Below are positions 14,311-23,175 of a DNA stretch of 64,000 nucleotides, piece by piece. Each line of letters starts with the position of its first letter. Positions within the stretch are counted from its first letter, which is position 1. Where the stretch lies: assembly GCF_003724155.1 (NCBI RefSeq), contig NZ_RJJQ01000002.1, forward strand, positions 186,001 to 250,000. Direction: 5' to 3'. The position numbers and the translations under genes are program-made. The DNA comes from Flexivirga caeni (GTDB lineage: Bacteria > Actinomycetota > Actinomycetes > Actinomycetales > Dermatophilaceae). The notes under the pieces are model-generated. The model worked only from the letters and a program-made list of their open reading frames with translations. It was not told the DNA's origin and ran no database searches.

Positions 14311-16548
14311 TCAGTGGGTGAACCGCACGGCGGGCAGGACCTTCGCCAGCCAGGTGGGAGCACGCCACGCTCGATGGCCGGTGAGCCGCAGGACGACGGG
14401 GAGCAGGATGAGTCGGATACACAACGCGTCCAGGAAGACGGCGACGGCCAGGATGATGCCCATTTCCTTGGGAGCGAGCGGTCCGGATAGCGCGAAGGTC
14501 AGGAACACGGCGACCATGACGCCGGCGGCTGCGACGACGACACGTCCCGAGGTTCGCAGCGCCTCTCGCATGGCGTGCTGCGGGTCGCCGGTCGCGTCGT
14601 ATTGCTCGCGCGCAGCGGACAGTAGGAAGAGGGTGTAGTCCATTGCGACTCCGGTGAGCATCGCGCCGAAGAACAGCGGTGCCCAGGCGTCGACGAAACC
14701 CTGTGACTGGAAGCCCAGCAAGCCCGAGAGGTGGCCGTCGCCGAAGATGAGTTTCGCGACGCCGAACGCTGCCCCGATGGAGGCGAGGTTGGTGATGGTG
14801 CCGACGAACGCGATCAGCGGGCTGCCGAGGGCGATGAGCAGCAGCAGGAAGCCGAGCCCGATCAGCAGCGCGAAAACGACGGGAGTCTTCGCGGACAGCG
14901 CCTTCTCCAGGTCGTGGTTCTCGGCCGCGGCGCCTCCGACCAGGCTGCCGTGTGGCAGTTCGGTGCGGATCCGGTCGATGGTGGCGCCGGTGGCGGGGGC
15001 GGAGGCGTCGGTGGTGGGTATGGCCAGCAGCATGGTCCGTCCGTCGTTCGCGCCGGCGGGCACGGTGGCGGCGATGCCCCGGTCGTGTGCGAGCGCCGCT
15101 CGTGCGGCTCCGGCGTCGGGGGTCGGGGTGATGACCTGCAAGGTGCCAGGAGCGCCTTGCCCGAATGCTGCTGTGACCTGCTGGTATCCGGCGCGGGCCG
15201 ATTGGTTGGCGGGGATGATCGAGATGGACGGCATACCGGTGCGCAGTCCCAGGACAGGTGCCGCGAGCAGCGCGAGAACTGCGAGGGCCAGTGCACCGGC
15301 GGCCCACGGCCGGCGGTGCAGCAGCGCGCCCCAGCGATGCATCAACTGCTCGACGCCACGACGGTGGGTCGTCCCCTGCGTGGTCGTATGCCGGCCGGGC
15401 CGCCGGTCGGAGCCGGGCCGGCGCAGGCGACCGGCGTCGATCTTCGTCCCGAGCTTGCCCAGGACGGCGGGGAGCAGGGTGAGTGTCGCAGCGAGAACGG
15501 CGACGACGGAGAGCATGATGCCCAGGGCCATGGAGCGGAAGGCGGGACTCGGCACCAGCAGGACGGTGGAGAGCGACACCAGGACGGTGACTCCGGAGAA
15601 CGCGATCGCTTTTCCGGCAGTGCCCATGGTTTCGGCGACGGCTTCGACCGCGGTGCGCCGGTCGCCCGGCTGGGCTCCTCGATGGTGTAGCGCTGACCGG
15701 TATCGGACGACGAGGAACAGGGCGTAGTCGATGCCCAGGGCCAGCGCGAACATCATGGCGAAGTTGAGTGCCCAGACACTGACCGGAGCCAGGTGCGTGG
15801 CGATCACCAGGGCACCGGCTGCGGTGAGCAGACCGACCATGGTGAGCATCAGCGGGAGCCCGGCGGCGACGAGGCTGCCGAAGGCCAGCACGAGCACTAT
15901 CAGGGTCACCGGCCACGACAGCACCTCGGACTTGATCATCGCGCTGTGGTTGACCTTGTTGAAATCAGACCACAGAGCACTGGATCCCGTCAGATTCACC
16001 GAGATCGTCGACGTCGCCAGTCGGCTCAACGGTGCTGTCAGGTCGTCGGCGGCACGGACCATGGTGTTCGCGTCCTGGGCTGCACCGGCCTGCACTATCG
16101 CAGTCGTCCCGTCGCGGGACAGACTGACACCTGGTCTGGGCGCGACCACGGTGCTCACCCGCGGATCTGCTTTGAGGGTGGATTCGACCTGCGCGATGAC
16201 CCGACGGGCGGCGGGGTCCTTGGCGATCGGGCCGGTTCCGTCGTGGACCACGACCTGTAGCGCTGTGGAGCCCATGCCCGCGAAGTCGTGTTGGATGACG
16301 TCCCTGGCCTGCACGGACTGACTGCCGCTGTCTTGCCAGCCGGCACCGGACAGCGCCGTCTCGACCTTGGGCGCGAAGGCACCGAAGCCGGCAAGCACGA
16401 CCAACCAGAGAGCCAGGACGATGCCGAGGTGGGACGCCGACCAGGCGCCCAGTCGGGCTAGTCCCGTGTGCCGTGGGGGCCCGGATGCGCCGTCAGCAGT
16501 TGCCGGACGGGCGTGCGGGTCGGTGGAGGTGGTGCGTTCAGTGGTCAC
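14311..16548 (-). CDS. MMPL-family RND transporter
   Basis: RND-superfamily exporter of the MMPL type, 745 residues with the usual duplicated architecture. TM1 (LGIVLALWLVVLAGFGAF) is followed by an extracytoplasmic domain, then five TMs (VTLIVLVLAFGSLVAAGLPL, ALGIDYALFLVVRYR with the Gly-x-x-x-Asp-Tyr motif). The repeat has a second porter loop and GVAMDYTLFLLSAAREQYD. Both Asp-Tyr motifs for proton coupling are intact. It lies 66 bp downstream of the TSUP permease on the same strand. Substrate (lipid, drug or small molecule) cannot be inferred. The minus-strand gene cluster suggests co-transcription with the sulfur module. Confidence 0.92.
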   Translation of the reverse strand: MTTERTTSTDPHARPATADGASGPPRHTGLARLGAWSASHLGIVLALWLVVLAGFGAFAPKVETALSGAGWQDSGSQSVQARDVIQHDFAGMGSTALQVVVHDGTGPIAKDPAARRVIAQVESTLKADPRVSTVVAPRPGVSLSRDGTTAIVQAGAAQDANTMVRAADDLTAPLSRLATSTISVNLTGSSALWSDFNKVNHSAMIKSEVLSWPVTLIVLVLAFGSLVAAGLPLMLTMVGLLTAAGALVIATHLAPVSVWALNFAMMFALALGIDYALFLVVRYRSALHHRGAQPGDRRTAVEAVAETMGTAGKAIAFSGVTVLVSLSTVLLVPSPAFRSMALGIMLSVVAVLAATLTLLPAVLGKLGTKIDAGRLRRPGSDRRPGRHTTTQGTTHRRGVEQLMHRWGALLHRRPWAAGALALAVLALLAAPVLGLRTGMPSISIIPANQSARAGYQQVTAAFGQGAPGTLQVITPTPDAGAARAALAHDRGIAATVPAGANDGRTMLLAIPTTDASAPATGATIDRIRTELPHGSLVGGAAAENHDLEKALSAKTPVVFALLIGLGFLLLLIALGSPLIAFVGTITNLASIGAAFGVAKLIFGDGHLSGLLGFQSQGFVDAWAPLFFGAMLTGVAMDYTLFLLSAAREQYDATGDPQHAMREALRTSGRVVVAAAGVMVAVFLTFALSGPLAPKEMGIILAVAVFLDALCIRLILLPVVLRLTGHRAWRAPTWLAKVLPAVRFTH

Positions 16549-16614
16549 AGTGGATCTCCAGAAGACGGCAGGGGTGAGGGATTCGGGTGGTGCGATGTGC
16601 AGACGGGGGTCGGG

Positions 16615-17397
16615 TCAGGCGAGGCTCGCGGTGCTGCGGATCGTGACGTATGCCGCGACGAGCAGGAGCAGCCCGGCGAAGGCCCGGCGGAGGGTGACCT
16701 GGGGGGGGGTGTGCTGCGCGGCTCTGGCACCGAGCAGTGACCCGATGATCGCGGCGATGGTGAACGGAACGATGAGCGACCAGTGGAACGTGGTGTGACC
16801 GGCGCGTGCGGCGAGTGCGCCGGCGGAGTTGAGCGCGATGACCAGCAGTGATGTTCCGACGGCGGTGGTCATCGGGAAGCCCAGCGCCATCACCAGGGCG
16901 GGCACGATGATGAACCCTCCGCCCACCCCGAGAAACCCGGTGAGGAAACCGACGAGTAGTCCCGCTGCCACGAATTTGGCAGCTCGCAGGCCATTGCGCT
17001 CGGTGAGGGCGGTTTCGTTCGGTGACCGGTCCCTGCCTGCTGCGTGTCGCAGCATGCCCACGGCGGCCAGCAGCATGAGGCCGGCGAAGGCCAGTAGCAG
17101 GACATTCGGGTCGACCTGCCGGTTGAGTGCGCTTCCGGGCCAGGACGCGGCGACGCCGGTCAGTCCGAACACGGCGCCGGTTGCCCAGCGGACGTTGCCG
17201 GAGCGCGCGTGTCCGACTGCACCGATGAGGGAGGTGATCCCGACGATGACCAGGCTGCCGGTGGTGGCTGCCTGCGCGGGTTCACCCAGTAGGTAGACCA
17301 GTGCCGGCACGGTCAGAATGGAACCCCCGCCGCCGAGGGCTCCGAGACCGGCGCCGATCAGCAGGCCCAGCGCCAGTGCGGCGATCAGTGTCAGCAT
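16615..17397 (-). CDS. TSUP (TauE/SafE) family permease 1
   Basis: Membrane protein of the sulfite-exporter TauE/SafE (TSUP) family, 260 residues. Both signature halves are present: GAGLGALGGGGSILTVPALV near the N-terminus and LTGFLGVGGGFIIVPALVMA in the second half, with GNVRWATGAVFGLTGVAASW between. About eight TM segments are predicted. Family members move sulfite, thiosulfate or organosulfur compounds. Position 12 bp after the small Cys protein and near the persulfide dioxygenase supports export of a sulfur oxidation product. It resembles the second TSUP at 21958-22818 closely, pointing to duplication. Confidence 0.9.
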   Translation of the reverse strand: MLTLIAALALGLLIGAGLGALGGGGSILTVPALVYLLGEPAQAATTGSLVIVGITSLIGAVGHARSGNVRWATGAVFGLTGVAASWPGSALNRQVDPNVLLLAFAGLMLLAAVGMLRHAAGRDRSPNETALTERNGLRAAKFVAAGLLVGFLTGFLGVGGGFIIVPALVMALGFPMTTAVGTSLLVIALNSAGALAARAGHTTFHWSLIVPFTIAAIIGSLLGARAAQHTPPQVTLRRAFAGLLLLVAAYVTIRSTASLA

Positions 17398-17409
17398 CGA
17401 GGTGTGTGG

Positions 17410-17583
17410 TCAGCTGCGGCCGAGCAGCCGGCGTAGGAACGACGCCTGCGGACCCGGCGGCTGGTCGGCGTGACCGGGGCACCGGTCCGCGCGGGGGACG
17501 CGGTCCATGACTTGGTCGACGTGGCGACCGCAACCGGCCCAGGTGGTCTTGCCACAAGTCTTGCAGGTGACTGGACGACACAT
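17410..17583 (-). CDS. Small Cys-rich protein next to persulfide dioxygenase
   Basis: A 57-residue protein starting at ATG 17583. The N-terminal half MCRPVTCKTCGKTTWAGCGR carries four Cys in a compact zinc-ribbon-like arrangement, followed by HVDQVMDRVPRADRCPGH with a further Cys and two His; the tail is basic (FLRRLLGRS). Proteins with this Cys-Lys-x-Cys-Gly-Lys-x-Thr-Trp-x-Gly-Cys-Gly pattern are small uncharacterised proteins found widely. It lies between the persulfide dioxygenase (46 bp upstream) and the TSUP gene, in the same operon. Metal binding or persulfide carrying are both possible; function unknown. Confidence 0.72.
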   Translation of the reverse strand: MCRPVTCKTCGKTTWAGCGRHVDQVMDRVPRADRCPGHADQPPGPQASFLRRLLGRS

Positions 17584-17629
17584 GATGAGTGCTCCTTCGT
17601 GATGCGGGTGGTGGTGTTGTGTGCGCAGG

Positions 17630-19027
17630 TCAGGCGATCGGTAAGCCGCTGGCAGCGGCTTGCTCGTCGAATCCGTCGTCGACAGCGATGACGGGGTTGT
17701 GGTGCGCCGCCAGCACGGAAGCGGCGATCGAGGCGCGATACCCGCTGGCACAGTGCACCCAGACCTCGCCCTCGGGAACCTCGCCCAGCCGACCGAGCAA
17801 CTCGTGCAGCGGGATGTTCACCGATCCTGCGATGTGGGCGGCGGCGTATTCGTTCTTCTGGCGAACGTCGAGGACGGCGACGTGGCGGTGGTGGCGTACC
17901 TGTGCCAGATCGGCAAACACTGCCCGTGGGAAGGATCCGAGCGGGCCGTCGGTCCAGTCGGTCGGACCCCCGGTGGCCGCGCCTTCGAGGCGGTCGAGGC
18001 CGATGCGGGTCAGTTCGCGTTGTGCCTCAGCGACCTGCTCGGGGGAGTCGCCGAGCAGGGTCAGGGGCGTGCCCCATGGAATCAACCACCCGAGGTAGGT
18101 GGCGAACTGCCCATCGAGTCCGAAGTTGAGCGTGCCGGTCACGTGACCTGCCGCGAAAGCGGTCCGGGTGCGCAGGTCGACGACCCACTCGCGGTCCGCG
18201 ATCCGGGCGGCGATCTCCTGGGCGTCCACCTCCCGGGGAGTCGACAGATCGGCAGCATCCGGCCCACCGGCGTTCCCCGGTGTCATGTGCACGTAGTAGG
18301 CCGGGTATTCATCCAGCCCGGCCAGAGTCGCCTCGGCCCATTCCCGCTCGTCCTCGGTCAGGGCCGGGTTGACGTTCTTCTCCGCACCGATCGTCGAAGA
18401 CGTTGCGTCACCGGTCGATCCGGCCGAGCAGAACGACCCGAAACCGTGGGTGGGCAACACGGCAGCGTCGTCGGGCAGTTGCTGTGCCAGCCGGTGCACG
18501 GAATCGAACTGCTGGTGCAGCAGCTCGTGGGTGTGCTCGGTGCCCAGCAGGTCCGGTCGGCCCGTCGCGCCATACAGCAGGGATCCGCCGGTGAAGACAC
18601 CGACCACTTCGACCTCTTCGGCGGTACCTGTCTCCAGGGCGTAGGACAGGTGAGTGAAGGTGTGCCCAGGGGTGGCGATGACCCGCACCCGCATCACCGG
18701 TGAGACCTCGATGACCTCACCGTCGCGCACCGGGTCACGGTCGTAGGCGACCTGATCTTCGGCGTTGACGTGGTATGCCGCGCCGGTCACCTCCGCCAGC
18801 GCCAGGCCGCCGGTCAGATAGTCGTTGTGCAGGTGCGTTTCGAAAACGTGCGTGATCGCGACGCCGGTCTGCCGGGCCAGGTCCAGCACCCGGTCGATGT
18901 CGCGTTGCGGGTCGATGACCAGCGCCACCTGCCCGTCATGGGCCAGGTAGGACCGGTCGCCCAGCGTCGGGGTGTCCAGGGTCAACACGGTCGGAGCGTT
19001 CGGTGCGAAGTCAGTCACTGCGATCAT
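17630..19027 (-). CDS. Persulfide dioxygenase-rhodanese fusion 1
   Basis: A 465-residue fusion of a metallo-beta-lactamase-fold persulfide dioxygenase with rhodanese domains. It oxidises glutathione/mycothiol-type persulfide to sulfite. Iron-site motifs: THLHNDYLTGG, ATPGHTFTHLSY with the second His, and FTGGSLLYGATGRPDLLG with the Asp; THGFGSFCSAG follows. The middle rhodanese domain (WVVDLRTRTAFAAGHVTGTL) lacks an active Cys; the C-terminal one has VWVHCASGYRASIAASVL with the catalytic Cys. It is the first gene of a leftward operon, with CstR-type operators upstream at 19071-19124. It parallels the second copy at 24128. Confidence 0.92.
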   Translation of the reverse strand: MIAVTDFAPNAPTVLTLDTPTLGDRSYLAHDGQVALVIDPQRDIDRVLDLARQTGVAITHVFETHLHNDYLTGGLALAEVTGAAYHVNAEDQVAYDRDPVRDGEVIEVSPVMRVRVIATPGHTFTHLSYALETGTAEEVEVVGVFTGGSLLYGATGRPDLLGTEHTHELLHQQFDSVHRLAQQLPDDAAVLPTHGFGSFCSAGSTGDATSSTIGAEKNVNPALTEDEREWAEATLAGLDEYPAYYVHMTPGNAGGPDAADLSTPREVDAQEIAARIADREWVVDLRTRTAFAAGHVTGTLNFGLDGQFATYLGWLIPWGTPLTLLGDSPEQVAEAQRELTRIGLDRLEGAATGGPTDWTDGPLGSFPRAVFADLAQVRHHRHVAVLDVRQKNEYAAAHIAGSVNIPLHELLGRLGEVPEGEVWVHCASGYRASIAASVLAAHHNPVIAVDDGFDEQAAASGLPIA

Positions 19028-19070
19028 TTCCTCGGTAGGGAGGTCGGAGGCCGGTTCTGTACTATCGGCG

Positions 19071-19090
19071 CGATACCCTGTGGGGTATCG
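19071..19090. promoter_or_regulatory. CstR/CsoR-type operator A
   Basis: CGATACCC-TGTG-GGGTATCG is a perfect 8-4-8 inverted repeat, 44 bp upstream of the persulfide dioxygenase start. It matches the ATACCC...GGGTAT operator class bound by CsoR/CstR repressors. Confidence 0.8.
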
Positions 19091-19106
19091 TGACTACTCC
19101 AACATT

Positions 19107-19124
19107 AATACCCCCAGGGGTATT
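19107..19124. promoter_or_regulatory. CstR/CsoR-type operator B
   Basis: AATACCCC-CA-GGGGTATT is a perfect 8-2-8 inverted repeat, 17 bp from operator A and inside the divergent region between persulfide dioxygenase 1 and DUF302. Confidence 0.8.
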
Positions 19125-19210
19125 CCTGTCCAATCGTGCAGCCTCCCGGACGTCGACCGCCAGGCCCGATCCCAACCGAGTCGAAATACGTCGGGTGCCT
19201 TGCGCGTTAC

Positions 19211-19226
19211 ATACCCCAGCGGGTAT
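19211..19226. promoter_or_regulatory. CstR/CsoR-type operator C
   Basis: ATACCC-CAGC-GGGTAT is a perfect 6-4-6 repeat about 50 bp upstream of the DUF302 start, placed to control the rightward DUF302-cstR transcript. Confidence 0.75.
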
Positions 19227-19276
19227 CCGAGCGCCCCACTTGTCACGTCACTGACTGACGCAAAGGAAGGTTCACG

Positions 19277-19675
19277 ATGAGCTACGCCATCACTACCACC
19301 ATCGACAAGCCGTATGCCCAGACGGTTCGGGCCACCCGAGATGCTCTCGCGGAGCAAGGATTTGGCGTGCTGACCGAAATCGACATTGCCGCCACCCTGA
19401 AGGCAAAACTCGGCGCCGACGTCGCACCGCAGATCATCCTGGGCGCCTGCCGCCCCCCGCTGGCGCACGCCGCGCTCGAAGCCGAGCCGTCCATCGGACT
19501 GCTCCTGCCCTGCAACGTGGTCGTCCGCGCCGTCGATGACGGCCACACGGTCGTGGAGGCGATGGATCCCACAGTGATGGTGACGCTCACCGGGAACGAA
19601 CAGCTCGCCGACGTCGCCACCGACGCGCGCGACAGACTCACCAGTGCGCTTGCCGCGCTCACACCCCAATCCTGA
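19277..19675 (+). CDS. DUF302 protein
   Basis: A 132-residue single-domain DUF302 protein. It starts MSYAITTTIDKPYAQTVRAT and contains the family core ALAEQGFGVLTEIDIAATLK, the loop IILGACRPPLAHAALEAEPS with one Cys, and SIGLLLPCNVVVRAVDDGHT with a second Cys. ATG 19277 follows the AAGGAAGG ribosome-binding site. It is divergent from persulfide dioxygenase 1 and precedes the cstR-like gene by 45 bp. DUF302 has no established biochemical role; its recurrence in sulfur and metal loci suggests binding of a thiol or small molecule (inference). Confidence 0.85.
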   Translation: MSYAITTTIDKPYAQTVRATRDALAEQGFGVLTEIDIAATLKAKLGADVAPQIILGACRPPLAHAALEAEPSIGLLLPCNVVVRAVDDGHTVVEAMDPTVMVTLTGNEQLADVATDARDRLTSALAALTPQS

Positions 19676-19987
<312 letters not shown>

Positions 19988-20396
19988 GCATTGCTCGGCC
20001 TTGGCGTAGCTGCGCACTTTGCGCAGGGCCCCGCCGCCGCGCGCATTGCGTACCGCGTCCGCGAACTCGACGACCCCACTGGTCCACGTCGGGACTACAC
20101 CGCACCCGGCAAGACCGTGAAGAACCACAAAGGGTCCTCCAGAACGAAGTGAAGCCGACAACGTGAGCAACTGATCGCCCGGCCCGAACTGCCTAAAGCA
20201 ACCAGCCCCTCCCGGACGAGAGGGGCCGGGTGACGAACCCTGCGCCCGCTCACGAGACCTCGAGTCGGCACACCTGCGACAGAACGAGTAACCGAAACTG
20301 TGCCGTTGACTTCACAAACAGTGAACCCCCACGTCAGAGGGTGATCCGCGCCGGCACGCGGTCGCTCGACCGCCCTCATTTGGTGGACGAGACGGT
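19988..20396. other. No intact gene; hairpin and possible relic
   Basis: The plus strand around 20030-20150 reads protein-like for a short distance (ARIAYRVRELDDPTGPRRDY) without a start or a family I recognise, so it may be a 3' gene relic. At 20209-20229 GCCCCTC and GAGGGGC form a 7-bp stem. No complete gene is supported. Confidence 0.4.
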
Positions 20397-21536
20397 TCAC
20401 GGCGTAGACAGGGGCAACCGGGCTACTCCGGCGATGTGCGGCAGGGACAGCCGGCCGAGCCCCGATTCGAGCTCGCAGTACTCCTCGATGATGAAGCCGG
20501 CGCCGCGTATCGCGCGCAGCGTGTCACGCGAAAGGTGGCATCCTGCGCCCAGCCGGGGCCAGATGCCGCTGGTATCAAGCCACCGCTGTATCGGGCGTCG
20601 CCGATCTCCGGCGGCCACATGTTCATAGAATCGCAACTCACCGCCGGGCCGGAGGACGCGCTTGATCTCCGCCAGCGCCTGCGCCTGGTCCGGAACCGTG
20701 CAAAGGACAAGGCAGATGACCGCGGCGTCGTAGGAGTCGTCGGCGCCGGGAATCGCCTCCGCGGCGCCGTCGACGACCGTCGTCGGCACAGGCAGACCTC
20801 GTGCGGCCTGCTGGGCGAGGGAGCGTAATTGCGGTTCCGGTTCGATCGCCACGACCCGGTTCACGGTGCTGGGGTAGTGGCGAAAGTTGAGTCCGTCCCC
20901 CGCGCCGAGTTCGACCACGGTGCCCTCCAGCCCAGCGAGGAGCTCGCGTCGAGCCTCATGGGACATGGCTTTCGAGGAGAGTATCCGCCAGACCTTTGCG
21001 AACGACGGGTGCGCCGAAGTCGGCCGCGGCTGAGGGCGCGACGTCCTGAGCGCCCCGGTGACGGTATTCATCGTGAGGTTGGCGAACGCTATAAGACCGG
21101 CCACCGCATCAACTTGCTCAAGTTGTGCCTCGCCGAGCCGCGACCGCGCATTCGCGGTCAGCTGGGGATCTGCTGCGGACCGAAATCGCCGTGCCGCCCT
21201 ATCGGTGGCGTAGACCACCGCGGACCGGGTCGCGACGTCGAGAGCGGCGAGATCACCAAGTCCGATGGAGCGCAGATCCTCGGCGCTGACACCGGCTCGC
21301 AAAGCCCAGCGGTGGTGGACGTTACTGCAGCCCCGGCAGGCATTGGACCGGCTCACAGCTACCATCACCGCTTCTCGCCGGGCAGGCGGCACGCCGCCGC
21401 GATAGGCCCGAACCAGGACGCTCGCGCTGCCGAGAACTCGCGCCAAGGCACCGAATGCATCGCGCGCGCCTTCGAACCGTTGCGGCTCAGGCGTCAAAAC
21501 GCGGTCGTCTATCTGTGCAGCGCTGTCTCGGCCCAC
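20397..21536 (-). CDS. AhpD-like / METTL7-like methyltransferase fusion
   Basis: A 379-residue two-domain protein. Residues ~15-165 are a carboxymuconolactone decarboxylase/AhpD-type helical domain with the redox loop SNACRGCSNVHHRWAL (Cys-x-x-Cys...His). Residues ~180-379 are a class I SAM methyltransferase of the METTL7-like group: GTVVELGAGDGLNFRHYPS (motif I), VVAIEPEPQLRSLA, AAVICLVLCTVPDQAQALAE and VLRPGGELRFYEH. Upstream sequence in the same frame belongs to a YgaP remnant, so I place the start at GTG 21536. It is last in the gntR-rhodanese-TSUP operon. METTL7 enzymes methylate small thiols, which would fit sulfide detoxification. Confidence 0.72.
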   Translation of the reverse strand: MGRDSAAQIDDRVLTPEPQRFEGARDAFGALARVLGSASVLVRAYRGGVPPARREAVMVAVSRSNACRGCSNVHHRWALRAGVSAEDLRSIGLGDLAALDVATRSAVVYATDRAARRFRSAADPQLTANARSRLGEAQLEQVDAVAGLIAFANLTMNTVTGALRTSRPQPRPTSAHPSFAKVWRILSSKAMSHEARRELLAGLEGTVVELGAGDGLNFRHYPSTVNRVVAIEPEPQLRSLAQQAARGLPVPTTVVDGAAEAIPGADDSYDAAVICLVLCTVPDQAQALAEIKRVLRPGGELRFYEHVAAGDRRRPIQRWLDTSGIWPRLGAGCHLSRDTLRAIRGAGFIIEEYCELESGLGRLSLPHIAGVARLPLSTP

Positions 21537-21935
21537 GGACGGATCTCCTCGCTGTAGCGTGCTGTCGGGCTCGAACCGGCGCAGGTGTCGGTGAGCGCGG
21601 CCACGGGCAAGCCGGCGCCGACTGCGCCGGCGAGGAATGTGGCCTTGTGGGCCCCAGACGCTGACGACGATGCTGGAGGCGACCAGGGCACCCGCGAGCA
21701 GACGCACCTGTCGCGCTCGAGGCTCCCATCCAACACGCAGGGCAGCGGGCAACTCTGAGGACTCTGCGGTGGACGGGGACTCTGCGGTGGACGGCGCTGA
21801 GACGGCGTAGGCCTCGAGCCCGCCTTCCAGGACGCTGAGTGTGGTGAGGCCGGCTCCTTGCAGGGTCTGCCCGGCCCGGCGGGCGCGCTGACCGGTATTG
21901 CAGTGCGGATCGGTGTCAGGGGTGCGGTTATGTGT
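21509..21935 (-). pseudogene. Remnant of YgaP-like rhodanese-DUF2892 protein
   Basis: The minus strand opens with HCNTGQRARRAGQTLQGAGL and TTLSVLEGGLEAY, the active-site loop and end of a rhodanese domain, then RQVRLLAGALVASSIVVSVW. After a frameshift near 21650 it continues ATFLAGAVGAGLPVAALTDT and ends at 21509. That is the rhodanese plus two-TM DUF2892 architecture of YgaP. The N-terminal rhodanese half is missing, so it cannot be functional as drawn. Its end overlaps the GTG start of the fusion gene by 28 bp. Confidence 0.6.
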
Positions 21936-21957
21936 TCTTGCGTGGTGTGGCGGTTGC

Positions 21958-22818
21958 TCACGACAGTCCGATTCCGCTGCGGATGGCGACGTAGATGGCG
22001 ACGGCGATGAGCAGTCCGGCGAAGGCGCGGCTCAAGGTGGTGCCGCTGACCTTGTCCGCTACTCGCTTGCCGACCAGCGAGCCGATGATGGCGGCGGCGG
22101 TGAAGGGCACGATGACGGCCCAGTGGAAGCTTTCGTTGCCCGAGCGTGCGCCTAAGGCTGCGATCGAGTTTAACGCGATGACTAGTAGTGATGTGCCGAC
22201 CGCTACGGGCATGGTGAAGTCGAGGGCGATGACGAGGGCAGGGACGATGATGAATCCGCCCCCGACGCCGAGGAAGCCGGTCAGGAACCCGACGATGAGG
22301 CTGGCCAGGAGCACCTTGACCGCTACTTGGGTGGTGATTTTTGTGGTCGGTGAGTGCGCCAGCCGTGCAGTCACGGCGGTCGCCACGCTTCCGGCCTCAT
22401 CCCCGCTTTTCTCACAGCTCCGGTCGGCGGTGGGCGATTCATCGGTGGGGGTGTCTGATTGGCGTGTTCTGCGTAGCATCGCGGCGGCGGCGATGAGCAT
22501 CAGTACGGCGAATGCGAGTAGGAGCGCGTTGGGGCTGACCTGGCGGTTGAGAGCGGTTCCGAGGTAGGAGGCGGCGACGCCGATGATCCCGAAGGTGAGT
22601 CCTGCCCCCCAGCGGACATTGCCCGAACGGGCGTGGCCCAGGGCGCCGACCAGTGCGGTGATACCCACGATGACCAGGCTGGCTGTGGTGGCTCCCCGCG
22701 CGGATTCGCCGATGACGTAGACGAGGACCGGGACGGTGAGGATCGATCCACCGCCGCCGAGTGCTCCGAGGCTGACGCCGATGATGACCCCGAAGATGAG
22801 CGCGAGGGCGATGGTCAT
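21958..22818 (-). CDS. TSUP (TauE/SafE) family permease 2
   Basis: TSUP-family membrane permease, 286 residues, strongly similar to the first copy: GVSLGALGGGGSILTVPVLV, GNVRWGAGLTFGIIGVAASY, LTGFLGVGGGFIIVPALVIA. It differs by a longer hydrophilic central loop of about 45 residues (SDTPTDESPTADRSCEKSGD). Its ATG overlaps the TGA of the rhodanese gene (22815-22818), so they are translationally coupled. Likely exports sulfite or thiosulfate formed by the persulfide dioxygenase. Confidence 0.9.
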   Translation of the reverse strand: MTIALALIFGVIIGVSLGALGGGGSILTVPVLVYVIGESARGATTASLVIVGITALVGALGHARSGNVRWGAGLTFGIIGVAASYLGTALNRQVSPNALLLAFAVLMLIAAAAMLRRTRQSDTPTDESPTADRSCEKSGDEAGSVATAVTARLAHSPTTKITTQVAVKVLLASLIVGFLTGFLGVGGGFIIVPALVIALDFTMPVAVGTSLLVIALNSIAALGARSGNESFHWAVIVPFTAAAIIGSLVGKRVADKVSGTTLSRAFAGLLIAVAIYVAIRSGIGLS

Positions 22819-23165
22819 TCGATGTGGCCCGGCGATCCGTCGTCACGGATGGTCGGCAACCCGGCCTCCTGCCAGGCGTTCATGCCGCCGGCCATGTTTC
22901 GTACCGGCACTCCCGCGTGTGCCAAGGCGTCCGCGGCTTTGGCTGATCTTTTTCCTGAGCGGCAGATCGTGATGACCGGTGTGTCCTGGTCCAGGGCGGT
23001 GGGGTCCAGGTCGCCCAACGGCATGTGCATCGCACCCGGAGCGTGTCCGCCATCCCACTCTTCAGGCTCACGGACGTCCAGCAGCACCGCGCTTTGGTCG
23101 GTGTGGGCCAGCAGGGCTTCGGTGGGGCTCAGGTCCGCGCCGCGGCTGGTTGTTGGTTCGGTCAT
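22815..23165 (-). CDS. Single-domain rhodanese
   Basis: A 116-residue sulfurtransferase of the single-domain (GlpE/PspE-like) type. It shows VLLDVREPEEWDGGHAPGAM, then ITICRSGKRSAKAADALAHA with catalytic Cys and the six-residue loop CRSGKRS, and NMAGGMNAWQEAGLP at the end. Start ATG 23165 lies 10 bp after the gntR stop. It would transfer sulfane sulfur between persulfides and other thiols in the cytoplasm. Confidence 0.9.
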   Translation of the reverse strand: MTEPTTSRGADLSPTEALLAHTDQSAVLLDVREPEEWDGGHAPGAMHMPLGDLDPTALDQDTPVITICRSGKRSAKAADALAHAGVPVRNMAGGMNAWQEAGLPTIRDDGSPGHIE

Positions 23166-23175
23166 GATCTGCTCC

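Noticed and set aside
14222-15916. Long Arg/Ala/Pro-rich open frame antisense to and overlapping the MMPL gene
   Set aside because: It is a codon-shadow of the MMPL reading frame in high-GC DNA; composition is not protein-like and no domain is visible.
20397-21752. TTG 21752 as start of the AhpD-methyltransferase fusion
   Set aside because: Residues before ~21536 in that frame match the linker and first TM of a YgaP-like remnant, so they are not part of this protein.
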